From Gyrodactylus bullatarudis (lineage: Eukaryota > Platyhelminthes > Monogenea > Gyrodactylidea > Gyrodactylidae), in NCBI GenBank assembly GCA_012064415.1, contig SSNU01000177.1, positions 125,855 through 189,854 on the forward strand: a stretch of DNA of 64,000 nt, in the 5' to 3' direction. Numbering within the stretch: the stretch's first letter is position 1; each line of letters starts with the position of its first letter. A program made the translations under genes and the position numbers. This document shows positions 24,026-36,629 of the stretch, piece after piece. The notes under the pieces were generated by a model. It saw nothing but the letters and a program-made list of their open reading frames with translations, searched no databases and was not told where the DNA came from.

Positions 24026-24512
24026 GGGTTAATTCCAAAAGTAGCCCCAAATCTATTCAAAAAATTTCCAAAAGTAGCCCCAAAGTGGGAATAATCCTAA
24101 AATTAGCCCCATTCTAGAAATTTTTTCTCAGATTTAGCCCCAAATTTTTCCAAAATTAACCCTATCGTAATTAAGTTCATCAAATTCTGAAAATTTTAAC
24201 TTTTTTAAAATATTTTTCTCAAATAAATGCATCCTTTATAAAGTTAGCATGTTAAAGAATTTTAAAATAATGTGTTTATTATTACTATAAATAAATTTTT
24301 TTTTTAATTTTTAATAAAGATGATAAACAATAAATATTAATATTTCAGAAAAGTTAAAATTTTCAGAATTTGATGAACTTAATTACGATAGGGTTAATTT
24401 TGGAAAAATTTGGGGCTAAATCTGAGAAAAAATTTCTAGATTGGGGCTAGTTTATTATTCCCACTTTTGGAAATTTTTCGAATAGATTTAGGGCTACTTT
24501 TGGAATTAACCC
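24026..24512. mobile_element. Foldback transposon B, 9-bp TSD
   Basis: Ends are GGGTTAATTCC and GGAATTAACCC. An exact 9-bp duplication TAATTAAAA lies at 24017-24025 and 24513-24521. The outer arms repeat AGTAGCCCC as in element A; the inner arms (TCAAATTCTGAAAATTTTAAC and its complement) differ from A. Confidence 0.9.
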
Positions 24513-24580
24513 TAATTAAAATCAGTTCAATCAATGGAATGCACAAGATGCAATGCGTTGTGATAGTATTTATATCTCAA

Positions 24581-24628
24581 CCAGGGTAGAATCTGAAGAG
24601 ACCTGGCGAAATTTAACGTTAATCACTA
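24581..24628 (+). ncRNA. Hammerhead-like motif with CCAGG/CCTGG pseudoknot helix
   Basis: CCAGG 24581-24585, core CTGAAGA 24593-24599, CCTGG 24602-24606, then C and GAA. Stem III is ATTTAACGTTAAT, followed by C and ACTA. Stem I is weak here (AAT opposite ACT), so activity is doubtful. A TTTATATC box lies just upstream. The 5' flank matches the copy at 57318-57365. Confidence 0.6.
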
Positions 24629-25774
24629 TGATATACGTCAGTTTTTCTCTATTACCTTACCCCAAGAGTTCAGAACTCAATAATAGTAATATTTATAACA
24701 ATATTATCGTTTAAATCAACAAGAGTATTATTGAAATAATTCAAAATCAACACTTTTTCGAAATGATTCGAAATGAACACGAGACATAAATCACAAGTTA
24801 ATAAAGATTTGCAAAATTGATACGTTTTTTATCCAATAGTATACTTTTTAATTCAAGATTCTGGCAAATAAAGAAGTTTTTAGTATTATTAAATGATATG
24901 AATTACATGATCTTCTAGAGAACGATGAATTCTGTTTATTTGTATGAATTAAAAATAACTAAAGCCTATTTCTTAAGTAGTTTTAAGAGCTTAGATTGAA
25001 TCAGGGTGAAAAATAACTTGATATTCTCCCACAAGCTCACCTAGATTTTCTCATTGGTCCATGTAATCGACTAAAAATATTCAACCAAAATTAAGACCAA
25101 CAATTTTTTTAAAGACGTGTGCTTCATTTATGTTCAGAGAAGATCAAGTAAATTTAAAAATTATTTTCAAGAACTGGATTAAAATTATCGAAAATTTTTT
25201 TTATAATAATTAAAAATCACTCTTCTCTACTAATCCCTAAAGTTTACAACAAAGTCTCAATGAAATTTTTTTCAGATTCAAGTCATCCAGAAGAAAATCA
25301 ATATGAAATTAAACAGAATATAATGTATTTATTTTCTTATATTAACGAATAACTTGAAATAAAGTTAACAAGAAAATCTTGTCATCTTTTATGAATAGAA
25401 TTTATCTCTGTTTATTATGGAAATAGATGCAATACAATGCTCTTATAATTTAGTTGTCCTGTTACGAATAAAACGTATCTATATTGTTAGAAGTTCAATT
25501 TATAATATTGATATTAGAAGTATCTCTTATTTATCTGAATGGTCAAAAACCAAATACACAGATTAGACTTGAACAAATCGAGATAAAACTTTCAACTATT
25601 CTCGATGAATTTGAAGATTAATGATATATTTTTGAAAATTAAATTTTTTTCTTAAACCGATAAAAGTTTTACTTTTGATTCGAGTTTCTGAAAATCTTTA
25701 AAATTTTGTAAAAATTATAAATTTCTAAATTCTTCAAGAATAGCTAATAAAAGAAATATTTGATTTTTTCTACT

Positions 25775-27390
25775 GATAAGTAAAAAATACTCGTATGAAT
25801 ATTAGGAGTAGATTTTTCAAATCTCCAATTTTCAGCCTGTATCGGAGTCAAATTCAGTTTCTTTTTTTGTGAATCCGGAGAAAAATATCGAGTTTTTTGT
25901 AAAATTAGTAAATTCTCATCTTCATGTGAATTAGGTTTATTATTGCAATTATTTATTTAATTAAAAGGCTTAATTCCAAAAATCACTCCGAAGAAATTTT
26001 TTTCCAAAAAGCACCCCAGAAATCACCCCAATGAAAATTTCAACTTTTTACCTCGAATCAATTATTCTCATTTCAAAATTCCCCTCTTATTGAATGGTGT
26101 AAGTTGAATGATTAAAATTCTTTATGCAACTACATGAGTTTCAGAAAGATTGAAAGTGTACTTTCTCCTTAAATAGAACCTTTGACGGTAAAAACCTTGC
26201 GCGAATCTAGATTCTTACAAATTTTTGCTATCCTTAAAGAAGATTTATTTCTTGTTTCTCAAGATCGAAATAGTGAAATAAGAAGAGTTGCTAACTTCAG
26301 CAAACTCCAATGCGCTTGTAGTTTGCAAAAATTATTGAATATCCCTATTAAAATCTGTATGCCGTGGCTTAAAAGTCAGAAGTTGTTTTTAAAAAGTATG
26401 CTCCACGTGAATACAAAATAATCTCCTTGAAAGCAGCTTATCATGCTCCGTGACTTCGAAAATCTAATGGAGTCGGAAAGTTACAGTGTAAATTTAAAAA
26501 ATGGAAAACCGTGCAGAAACCGTAAAATATCAAGCGCTGAAAAAAGGTAGATAAATTATTAAATTAAATTATTATTTTAAAAAAATGTTTGGGGTGAATA
26601 TTAGAAAAGATTTCCTTTGGGGTGATTTTTGGAATTAACCCTAATTAAAATATTAAAAATCAAACAGGAACTTTAAAATTCTCAAGATAAAAAAGATCAC
26701 TTGTAAGTAGCCAGACCATCTTTATGCTATTGAACGCCTAAAAATCAAACTTTGGTTCTATTATTACACAATTCGTAATATTTTAAATCATAGAATAACT
26801 TTTATGGTCGGGCATTTCAAAATTACCATAATTGAATTCCTAATGAATATAGAACTCGTGAATTACGAATAATTCTAACATCTCAATTAAATTTTGCTAT
26901 TCTAAATTTCCGACCGTAAAAGTTATTCAATGTGGTAACTTTTTCGAATTGTTTTTAAATTTTTGAAAAACATTATTTCTAAAATAGTGATAGAATAATT
27001 CTATCATAGAATAGAGCCAAAGTTTCATTTTTAGGCGTTCAATAGCAAAATTATGATCTGACTACTTACAAGTGAACTTTTTTATCCTGAGAATTTAAAG
27101 GTTCCTGTTTGATTTTCGATACTTTAATTAAATAAATAATTGCAATTATACGTACCTTTAAACAAAAATATTCTAATAAAATGAGAATTGAGTAATTTTT
27201 GGCTCCATTGAAGGTAATGTAAAATTTTATCCCCATTATGTCACAAGTAAATATAAGATTTATATACTATGTTTTATACATCATTAGAAACATTTCAAGA
27301 AACTGAATTAGACTCTGACCTAGGCTGAAAATTAGAGATTTGAAAAATCTACTCCTAATCAATATGAATCATCTAGAAAAAGTTTTGTCA
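25775..27390. repeat. Nested inverted-repeat complex
   Basis: The outer arms (about 25775-25850 and 27295-27385) are inverted copies: GAGTAGATTTTTCAAATCTC with GAGATTTGAAAAATCTACTC. Inside, a second foldback runs from about 25946 (ATTGCAATTATTTATTTAAT) to 27148, with the inverted end ATTAAATAAATAATTGCAAT. Element C (25967-26641) sits within its left arm. The tail end of an R1-type MITE lies at about 25858-25945. The outer family recurs at 40607-41132. Confidence 0.75.
25967..26641. mobile_element. Foldback transposon C, 9-bp TSD, nested
   Basis: Ends are GGCTTAATTCC and GGAATTAACCC. An exact 9-bp duplication TAATTAAAA lies at 25958-25966 and 26642-26650. Terminal arms carry CACCCC/GGGGTG-type repeats instead of AGTAGCCCC, so it is a diverged subfamily of A and B. 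The 79-residue open frame inside (26182-26421) has no recognised domain. Confidence 0.88.
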
Positions 27391-28479
27391 TAAAAAATTC
27401 TAGATAAACGAATCATAATTTTTATTTAAGCAATAAAAATACGAATTACTACCTATTAATTTCGGTGTTGAAATGCTAATGATAAAAGAGATAAATAAAT
27501 AAAGCGATTATCGAAAGTAATAAATAGTTCGTTCTTAGTTAAGAGAGTTGAAATCGTCATAAACTTACTTAATTTATTGATTCTTTGAGATAAACTTACT
27601 AGTGTTAAAAATAGAATTCGAAAAATGATGTATGCTTGGTTAGATGGAGGATGGAGGAAAAAATTTAATTTTAGAAATAGTATTGTTTAAAAAAGGACCT
27701 TTAATAAACTAGAGATCAGTCAATGTCACTTTAAATTTATTCGTCGAGATAATCATCAACTATCATTAGTCTGTGTGATTCGGAATTTTTATTACTCACC
27801 ATCAAAATAACCAATGCTTTTTCTATTTTTTCTTAGATTTTGAAAAATCGATATTTTTTGGCACCTGAAATCTGGCATTAAAATTTTGGAGCAAGCAATT
27901 TTTGATACAATCAATAGATTTTTGAGCAAATTTCATACGTCAATATCATTCCAAATTTCTTAAATCATGTTGTTGATCAAATTCAACAAAGAATGGATAT
28001 TTGATTATTTCATGTTTTATATAAAGCTAGCTAATATGAAGATGGGAATTTATGGTTTTTACAAAATTCTCAATTTTTTCATCAAGAAATCGAGTTTGAA
28101 TCTAGATCATGAGGCCCTCTTTCATGATACGGAGAAAAAAAATTTAGAAAAAAAATCAATTTTTAAGTAAAATACGGCAAATTTGAAATCTTGAAGTAGC
28201 GCCAAATTCCCATTTTTTTGAACTTTGAGTTGAAAATTTTTGTTGATTTCAATGTGAGAGAGCGATCGAAAGTTGATTTTTAGGATCCCGATTAGTCAAA
28301 GAAACCGATTATGACCATGAAAATTTTGATAAATTCGTCACTTTTCAGGGATTTTGAAATATCAAATTTCATCGACTTTCAAGTAGGGAAAATGATCAAT
28401 AAATCAAAATTTGATTTTGTCACGATTATAAGGTGATTCTCAAAACCATATTTAGCATATTTGATTTCTTTGTCTTATG

Positions 28480-30700
28480 CATGCCTCGGTTGACGACCTG
28501 TCACACAATTTGAGAGACTCCTTCATGGATTACCTTGAAACTGTCAGTAACGCACGGGCCAAATCAAAATCAATAACACTCAATCAAGAAATCGTTCAAA
28601 CTGCCGATGATATCTCTTTCCCAACCAATCCTCAGAATTTCGTATACAACTTAAGCGACATTTCCCTATCAAAAGAAGCCATAGAAGTTCTGAGCCTTGG
28701 GCCAAAATTTTGTGTACCGAACAAACTCAACCCAGACATTGAAACAGACATAGGCTTCGAGCTCTTTCACGATCAGTTAAAAAACGTACAGGCGTCGTCG
28801 ACGTTGAAAGAAAGATTCGACATCGTTCTGAATGACGCAAGAATCCAATTCAAACAACAAAAGATAGATTTTCCATATCTCTCAGTCAAACACTACCAAG
28901 CTCTCTTAGCGATCAGAAAACATCTGCTCCCTGATCCTAATGACAGTCCAGAACATAGACTTCAAATTCGACGGCTCACACTTCCGACAAATAGGCGGCG
29001 TAGCAATGAGAACTCCACTCGGCCCAATCCTCGCAGACCTATTCCTAGCATCCCTGGAATCGTCAAAAATGCAAAACATCATAAAAAAGTCCCATCTTAC
29101 GTTATGTTGACGATACTTTTCTCTTCCTTCCAGATGATCAAAACCCAGAAACCCTACTGAATGAACTCAACACAATCCACCCGCGTCTGAAGTTCACAAT
29201 GGAGATAGAATCAAACCACATCCTCAGCTTCCTAGACACACTGATAGAACGAATAGCTTCTCATCCAAACTCCACAGGAAACCAGGTATCCCAACAAAAT
29301 ACATGCCCTTTACCAGCTTCTGTCCCATCGACACCAAAAGAGGCCTTGTTCACAGTGAATTTCTTAGAATAAACCGCATTGTATCTACTCATCTCCAAGA
29401 AGAAGAACGGGAACGCACATTCAAACTTTTCGAACTAAGTGACTACCCGAAACAATTCATCCGCAAATTTGCCAAAACGAAAGAGAAAAACAAAGGCCCC
29501 GATGAAGAAAACAGCGAAAAACACATCGTACTCTCCCTTCCATTCAAAGTTGATGTCGCGAATACCATATTGAAGAACAAACTTAGTAAAATCACTACCA
29601 ATACCTACCCGGGAAAAAAACTCAGGATCCTTTAAAAACAACGAAACTCTTGAACGACAAAAACAAAGAACCGACCGATTGGAAATCCAAACAAAATGTG
29701 GTCTATGAGTTCAAGTGTACATGTGGGGAATCTTAAATAGGTATGACAACCAGATGTCTGTCAGCTCGAATGAAAGAACACCTCAACAAAAAGAATGACA
29801 CATCCTTTGTACAAGCCCACATAAAAGACTAACCACTCAGCAGGCTTCGAAAACTAGAAAATAAGATACGCTACTGACCCAAAACTGAGTAAACACAAGT
29901 CAAAACGTATCCTAGAAATAGTCGAGGCAAAGCTAGTGAACGAAGAGCAACCAAAACTATCTGCCCAAAAAATCCTTGAAAGACAACTAGGTTTCACAGG
30001 AGCAAATTTCCATAAATCGCGAAAAGTGCTTCAAAAGGTTGCTAAACTAACGAACCCGACACAACCAAGAAAAGTAGGTCCAATTCCAGCACAAAAATCA
30101 CCAAAATCAACATCAGTTGACAACAAAACCTCTGGAATAACACCCGAACCAAAATTCACCTCTACTCAAGCCCAACATCACAGAGAAACAATAACACAAA
30201 TTTTGCCCCCACAACTGCCCGGGTAAGAAAAACTCCAACCTCAACATTAGTTAATAGACAATCCCAAAACAGTTGTGACGAAGCACTCATCCCAGCAACC
30301 ATGGTCCCCCAGAATGACAACCAACACACAGACACAGGAATGGCTAGAACTCGTTTCTTTTCACAACCAGAAACATCCATTCCATCAAGGAAAAGAAACA
30401 CATCAATATCCCCCCAACAAAAAGGAAAACAGAGAAAAAAGATCCCGAGCAACAACAAGACCACAAACCTAATACATGAGGAACACACCTCAATCCCATC
30501 GAAGGAGAATGAAAGCGATTGGTCAGAATTGAGCAGTGTATTTTATTCATTGATAATTATGTATAAATATTACGTGTCGGTGTAAGGTCTGATGAGAACC
30601 GACGAAAATAAAAGCTTTTATTCACCTTAAACTCGTCGTTCTACTAACCAGCATGACTAGCAGTCAGCAACAAACAAACATTTTGCAAGAAAAAAGGCAG
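28480..30700 (+). pseudogene. Penelope-like element, internally deleted, own 6-bp TSD
   Basis: This GC-richer insertion is flanked by CTTATG (28474-28479 and 30701-30706). Its N-terminal frame reads NLSDISLSKEAIEVLSLGPK, the typical PLE N-terminal signature. The middle of the reverse transcriptase is deleted. Sequence resumes at GGVAMRTPLGPILADLFLAS (palm), then a shifted frame with YVDDTFLFLPDD, the catalytic motif, then HILSFLDTL. A decayed GIY-YIG nuclease follows near 29700-29810 (a stop replaces Y of YIG in GES*IG). A Gln/Pro/Lys-rich tail runs to about 30500. The hammerhead (30576-30629) lies 77 nt before the end. Several frameshifts make it non-functional. Confidence 0.85.
30576..30629 (+). 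ncRNA. Hammerhead ribozyme candidate with GTCGGT/ACCGAC pseudoknot
   Basis: Best-preserved copy. Stem I: TAAGGT 30583-30588 with ACCTTA 30624-30629. Core: CTGATGA 30589-30595. GAA: 30604-30606. Stem III: perfect palindrome AATAAAAGCTTTTATT 30607-30622. Cleavage would follow C30623. An additional helix pairs GTCGGT (30576-30581) with ACCGAC (30598-30603), leaving a 16-nt loop holding the core. A TATAAATATT box lies about 10 nt upstream, and AATAAA is inside stem III. Confidence 0.8.
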
Positions 30701-31379
30701 CTTATGACCAGAGATTTGATAAATTCGTCATTTTTCTGGGATCTTGAAATATCAAATTTCATCGACTTTCAAGTAGGGAAAATGATGAAAAAATCAAAAT
30801 TTGATTTTGACACGGTTTTCATCTTAAAAAGTTCACACAAATTCTTCATTAATGTTGGAAATGAAACCATTTGAATATTCTGGTTATAACGAAGGAAACA
30901 GATCCAAAATTTATAAATGAATCTTTTTCTTAGAGATGGAAATCTCTAAACCTCTATTAGTCTGTATCTTGGAAATTAATAAAGTTTAAGCTTGAACGTT
31001 AAAAATTAGAAATTTGGCACATTCTCAAAGTTAAAAAATAGCCTAGTTTTAATATTATCGAGTTTCTTCTGAAAATAGTAAATATTCATCTTCATCCGAA
31101 ACAGCTTTATATGCTAGACCTTATGGATATTGAATACAAAACCGAATTAATCATGATTATTATTGTTATCGTTATTACGAATTAGTAATTCACGTAGTTT
31201 CTCAAACACGTCCGAAAATCCATTTAAATTCATAATTTAGAAAATTGAGAGAAGATATTAAAATCAGATGAACATTTCTTGAAACATCATCATCAGTGGT
31301 AATTCTTCAAAAATGATATAAGTTAAGATTTCATTCAAGATACTAATTTACAAATTCAGAAAGAAATAGTAAAAGTCAA

Positions 31380-31960
31380 AGAAAATAAGGATAAAATGTA
31401 AGCTGAAAAAACACCAAAACTCTCCAATCAATATCAACAGTGGAGAGAAAAATGAAAAAGCTGACATTGGCGAAGTTAGTTGAAGATTATAGGAATACAG
31501 ATTAGGTTTATGTAGGTTAATAGGAAATTTTTCTTTCACCCATACGTCTATGCTTTCGTAATTAGGGTTTTTGTATAAAACGCAGAAATTAGAAATTGAA
31601 TCTGCATATTCTTCTTGTCTAAGATGTGTAGTAACCGCAGTATCCTTCTTTAAATGATCCTCCGCTCTTGTAGATAATTTCCTAATAGTTCTAGCTATAT
31701 ATGAGGATCTACAATCACACTGGAATTTGTAAACTAATAGAGTTTTCTCCTCTGGCCTCAGCAAATCCTTTTGAATCAAACTAAATAATCTCTGAGTTTT
31801 AAATACAATTTTCAATTTAGTCTTCTCCTAATGTCATTACTGAACCCATCTCCTTTGAAGTTGAGCTTCATAAAAATAGTTGTTTTCTCCAATTCATTCG
31901 TTTCGAAAACCTCATTCATATCCATAGACACAATCATGAATTTTTTATATTCAACTAGAA
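31380..31960 (-). pseudogene. Penelope-like element 3' part, GIY-YIG damaged
   Basis: Minus-strand frame ending near 31460 reads EEKTLLVYKFQCDC then SSYIARTIRKLSTRAEDHL and a tail ending NLQLTSPM, closely related to 45919-47244. The GIY-YIG glycine is replaced (YIA instead of YIG). Upstream, ENNYF-type coding (EKTTIFMKLNFKGDGFSN) continues to about 31950 with a small deletion near 31820. The 3'UTR hairpin lies at 31420-31447. The reverse transcriptase is absent. Confidence 0.82.
31420..31447 (-). other. Conserved PLE 3'UTR hairpin
   Basis: CTCTCCA/TGGAGAG stem with a 14-nt loop, shared with 3312-3339 and 47259-47286. Confidence 0.7.
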
Positions 31961-34900
31961 AATATTATTCCATAACACTTTTCGAAATGAATAGTGTATT
32001 TATTATATTTTTGGTAAATAAATAAAAATATGCATTACGAATATGAAAAGAGTCATAACAAATTTTCATTTAATTTTTTCTAACATAAAAATCTTGTTTT
32101 TAGCAGAAAAAATATATTTCTTTTTTTAGATTTAATTGAATATCCACCACAGAATTGTCCACAAAAGAGCGAAAAAAATTAGAAATCAGATAATAATCTT
32201 GTGTTTTCATTTGAGATTTTCTTCCAATATTGGAGATATTCTTATAACAGCCTTATTATTTCTTAAGAATAACTCGAATGAAACCGAATTTTGTTTCGAG
32301 ATGTTTGATATTTATCTCTATCTGAGCTAAAAAGTGGGAAATTGGGGCATTTTCGAAACTCGTAAAATGATATGATTCAAATTTTATAGAAAAAAAATTG
32401 ATGGGAGCTCGGAATTTCCATTATTCAATATTTTAATTGTCGAAAATATCAATCAAATTATCACAATTATTTTTCACTATCAAACTCATTTTATTGATTA
32501 GTAACAAAATTAGCATTATATTTTCACATTTTCGTGAAGAATTCTGATTATTTAAATGAATAAAATGAGGATTAATCTATGAATATTGGTAAAATCTGGG
32601 TTAAGAAATTTTTGATTATTACAGGGTAGAAATAAAAATCAAAATTAGTCAAAGTAATCAAATATGACCTTTGGAATTTTTCTTTGAGATGATATCTAAA
32701 AACTTGATTGAAGTTACGCTCGAACCGATTCTTCAGCATGTGAAGTTTGTGAAAAATTAACTTATTTATTAACAATCAATGGGAAAGTGAATTAATATTG
32801 AATTGGAAAGCTTGAATGAGAATATTTCGTCTAAGCTCTATTTTTTGTAGAGAAATTGGCCAAACTGAGTAAAATTAATGAATATAGTATTTCCAATTAC
32901 TCTTTTATAAAACAAAGTTTATCACGAATTAAACAGAAATATTTTGTATTTGAGAAATTTGCACGTTTCCATTTATCGGAAATTTCGGAAATTATGAAAC
33001 GAATTGATCTTTAAATGAGGATAGATAATAAATTTATGGGTCAAGTTGATTGGTATCTAGAAAAATCTAAATTTTAAAATAAAAATGATGGGTCTAAAGG
33101 TTTTTTATTGATCGCTATCGATATCTAAATCTAGTTAATTTGAAGATGGGTATTTATGATTTTCACAAAATTCTCAATTTCTTCATCGAATTTGACCATG
33201 AGGCCCACTTTCACGATATGAAGAAAAAAATTTAAAAAAATTTATATCAATTTTGTTTGAATCAGCTTTTCAGAGCTTAGATGCGTTTAGAATAAATCGA
33301 TTAGATTCCTAAATAAATCGCAAAAAACACTAGAATTTTATTCCCTCTTCTTATTATTATTGAATTGAGACTCTATGCTATGAAGTCTCAAGCTTTCACT
33401 TATTTTATTCTTGTAAAATAATTTTGAAAATGTATATTTTAGTAATCAATACTATGCCAATCATTTATTTTATTCATAAAATAAGTCTGATATAAAACAA
33501 AAGAAACTCCTGCTATGAATTCACATTTGTTCAATTCTCCAATATATATAGTGAGAGCTATTATATATTTATATTGCGTTCTAGAATGTAATTGAAACAT
33601 ATTTCAACTGTGGGAAACTAAAAATATTCACAAGAACAATATTAATAAATTTGAAAAAATACTTGAGAATTGAAATTCATGGGTTTGACGCTCATTTGAG
33701 GCTACAAATTTATTTAAAAGTTATTTTAATGTTTGCAATAAATTTATGGAGAAAATCAATATCAGAGATTCATCTGAATAAAAAAGGTGCTGAAGAGTTA
33801 TATCTTTGCAAAAAAAACTTTAGGGATAGCTTTTAATTTAAAAGAGTCAAACCCTTATTGAATTTCAATTTCATTTTCAAGAGAATTAAAATTGAAAAAT
33901 AAAATTTCTTGCACTAATCAAATTATCTAATTATTCATCAGAACGAGTCATATTGCTCTAAAATTTTGATTTTATTTTCTACAAAATCCGAATGAAAAAG
34001 GTTACCGTTGAATGAAAAGACTCAGAAATGTTTCTTAAAAGCTTATATGACAGTTATTTCTACAAAAAACTTGATATTTTTCCCGGGATAGCAAAAAAAA
34101 TGAATAATTATTTTCAAGATTTTTTCTTGAATCTGTATAAGAAGGGAACCTGATCTGGATTCATTTATCATATTCGAATAGTTTATGAAAAAATCATTTT
34201 TCCATTTTATTTTCACGGTATCGAATATGGAACTCAAAATATTCTTAGGTATGAAATATTCCTACTAGCACAAAACAGGGCGATCACTCAAAATTATATC
34301 AAACATTTCATTTACGTAAAACGCATGAGTGAAACTGTCCAATCCTTCGGTTCTCAATTTCCTGACTGAAACAACTAACTTCTCTCTCAATCTCTTCTGC
34401 TTTAATAATGATTCAAATAATTCCTTCCCCTTTCTTATTCACAATCTTCAATTGAGGGAACGGGAAAAAAAATTCAAATCAATAATGATTGTCCGCGAAA
34501 AAAAGTGAGAATCAAGTAGAAATCTTTTCCAATTGTAATCTACAGCGCCCTCTAAGAATGTTTTCTTAATCCTCAATATACAGAGATAGTTGGAGAAACT
34601 TTTTAATTAAAAATATTCAAGAGAATCATAAGGATATACACTGTATATATTTTTAAGTGTTGATCTAGGTTATATTGAGCTCTCATGAGAGATCATTTTA
34701 GACTATGTCAATAAACTAACAAATAAAAGAGAGAATTTATGGAGCCTCTTATCATTACGTTCAAGAAAAGTGTACTTTTCTCAATAAATTTATTTTTACA
34801 AAAATCGAAGGAGATGAAGAAAAATAGGGTACTCCAAGTTTTTGCATTTAAGATCTTTTTTTTCAATGGAAAAATTATTCCCTTATTTATTCCACAAGCT

Positions 34901-35310
34901 AGGTTCTCACTAAATCCCTGAATATCATTGTGGTGATTGAGTTTCAGACTTTATTACTGCGAAACTAGTCTTATCATGTAGGAGAACACCATGATCAAGT
35001 TTGTTTTTCTATGATACCCAGGGAAGATTATAGGACTGATTTGAATTATTCATCGCGAGAGAAAATTATTAAAAAGTTTAACTTTTTCTTGGAATTTTTG
35101 AGTTTCTCTCAACCTTTTATCTCGTATTTTCCATTTAATGATTTTTCTGCTTCGAATTGCTCCAAATCTTCGAAATTGATAAACATAACAACATTAAAAA
35201 ACTAATTTTTTCATTAACTAACAACAAATCAGAACATCTTAAGCCAAGGAAATTGAAAATTGTCACAATTTTTTCAATGCCACAAGGCCTGAGGATTTGA
35301 AAACTCGATT
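31961..35310. other. Intronic AT-rich stretch, mostly unrecognised
   Basis: No gene was recognised. A partial R1-type MITE lies near 33130-33240 (TTGAAGATGGGTATTTATGA, then CATGAGGCCCACTTTCACGA). The small open frames show no domain or splice support. Confidence 0.45.
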
Positions 35311-35318
35311 AATTAACT

Positions 35319-35537
35319 TTGATTAACCAAGATCATTTTACTAAGTTTGTTCGACTCAAAGCATTAAAAACTAAAACAGCCTTGGAAGTTTACCACAATC
35401 TCCTAGACATCTTTCTTGATCATGGTGCACCAAAAATTTTACTGTCTGATAACGGCAGAGAATTTAAAAACTGTATCGTCAAGGGACTTAGTCGTTATTC
35501 GCTAGAAATGAACTTTATTCATGGTAAACCTAGATAG
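35319..35537 (+). pseudogene. Retroviral-type integrase core fragment
   Basis: The frame encodes about 70 residues: DHFTKFVRLKALKTKTALEV, then GAPKILLSDNGREF and FIHGKPR, ending at TAG. This is the central DDE integrase core of Ty3/gypsy-like or Ginger-like elements. SDNGREF carries the second catalytic aspartate, and the piece ends before the glutamate. No LTRs or polymerase lie nearby, so it is an isolated relic. It could equally come from a domesticated integrase-like gene, but the truncation argues against function. Confidence 0.8.
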
Positions 35538-35764
35538 ATTCAAGTTTAACTGGTTTTTTTCAACAGTTTGAGCAATAATTCCTGATCTGCCGATCCATCC
35601 TCTTGAGGTATGCTTGATGAATTTTTAAATCGAACGAATTTCTTACATCTTTAAAGTTGGGAATCGGCTTATGGATTATTTTAATGAATTCAGACTCAGA
35701 AAGTTATCTCATGTCTAATTATAATTAGATAATTGAGAACCGCTCTTCATCTAAAGATGTTTAG

Positions 35765-36093
35765 CCGAATACAAAACTATTTTCAGAATTTAAAGCTAAG
35801 TTTGAAAATGTATTTAGGAATACTCCAACATTTCTGAAAGAGAAGGTAGATATTTTGCATGTTTTAGATATATAATTAATTTATATTGGATGTTCAGGAT
35901 GGCTAAGTGGGTACAGTACCCACCTTAATTATATTATTTCTCCCCTTGTTCAAGTATTAACCCCCTCGACTTTTCTGAGGATTACTAACTTTGTTCTCAG
36001 ATAGTTCTGAGAATAGACTTTAGCATATTTAGAATCCTCTGTATGTGCTTAAAACTGAAATCTGTTCGAGAATTGTAATGTTGATAGTTTTAA
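35765..36093 (+). repeat. Dispersed repeat with tRNA-like boxes, copy 1
   Basis: It matches 58612-58920 over about 300 bp. It contains GGATGGCTAAGTGGGTACAG (A-box-like TGGCTAAGTGG) and, about 50 nt on, TTGTTCAAGTATTAACCCC (weak B box). The upstream part is also shared (GTTTGAAAATGTATTTA, GAGAAGGTAGATATTTTGCA). A tRNA-derived SINE is the simplest reading. Confidence 0.6.
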
Positions 36094-36629
36094 AGCTTGT
36101 GCTGTACTCTATTAGATAATTATCAGAGTTTTGCAAACAATATAATCTTTTATGATGAATAGACCTATTTAATTTCTTTTTTAATTAAAGTCGGACAAAT
36201 TTATAATTTCCTTTTCAGTCATTTATATTTTAAAGATAAACGAAACTGATATTTTATATTTGTTAAAATCTCAAAAATACTAAATTTGATTATGCCACCG
36301 ATTCTAAAAATACAAACGAGCAAACTGGTTCAATAAAAATTAAGATCTGTTTATGGCTCTCAAAAAACATGCCATTTTTATGATAAAACTTAATAAGTAT
36401 GCTCACTGTGTCAAAAAACTTCTCTTCTAAAATCTTTCAATCTAAAAATGTTTGAAACCACGCAATATGTAGCTCGCAATATGGATCCTCTCACTGAATA
36501 GAAAAACGTGGTGACCCGAACTAAAAATCGAAAATTTCTAAAATCTAGTCCTAATGCTCAGGAGGGATAACTTTTTAAGAAATTTTTTTCGAAAATTCCC
36601 AGTTGCCTACATGAATAAAGATCCTTTTT

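Larger units (their letters stand above)
28022..30818. repeat. R1-group MITE split by a PLE insertion
   Basis: The left part (28022-28479) starts TAAAGCTAGCTAATATGAAG. The right remnant (30701-30818) carries GATATTTGATTTCATCG-type arm sequence, e.g. ATATCAAATTTCATCGACTT. The PLE at 28480-30700 interrupts it and CTTATG is present on both sides. Confidence 0.8.

Noticed and set aside
26182..26421. 79-codon frame inside foldback C as a transposase remnant
   Set aside because: No catalytic motif or zinc finger could be recognised.
30162..30488. Minus-strand open frames rich in Leu, Phe and Cys
   Set aside because: They are antisense shadows of the Lys/Gln/Pro-rich PLE tail on the plus strand.
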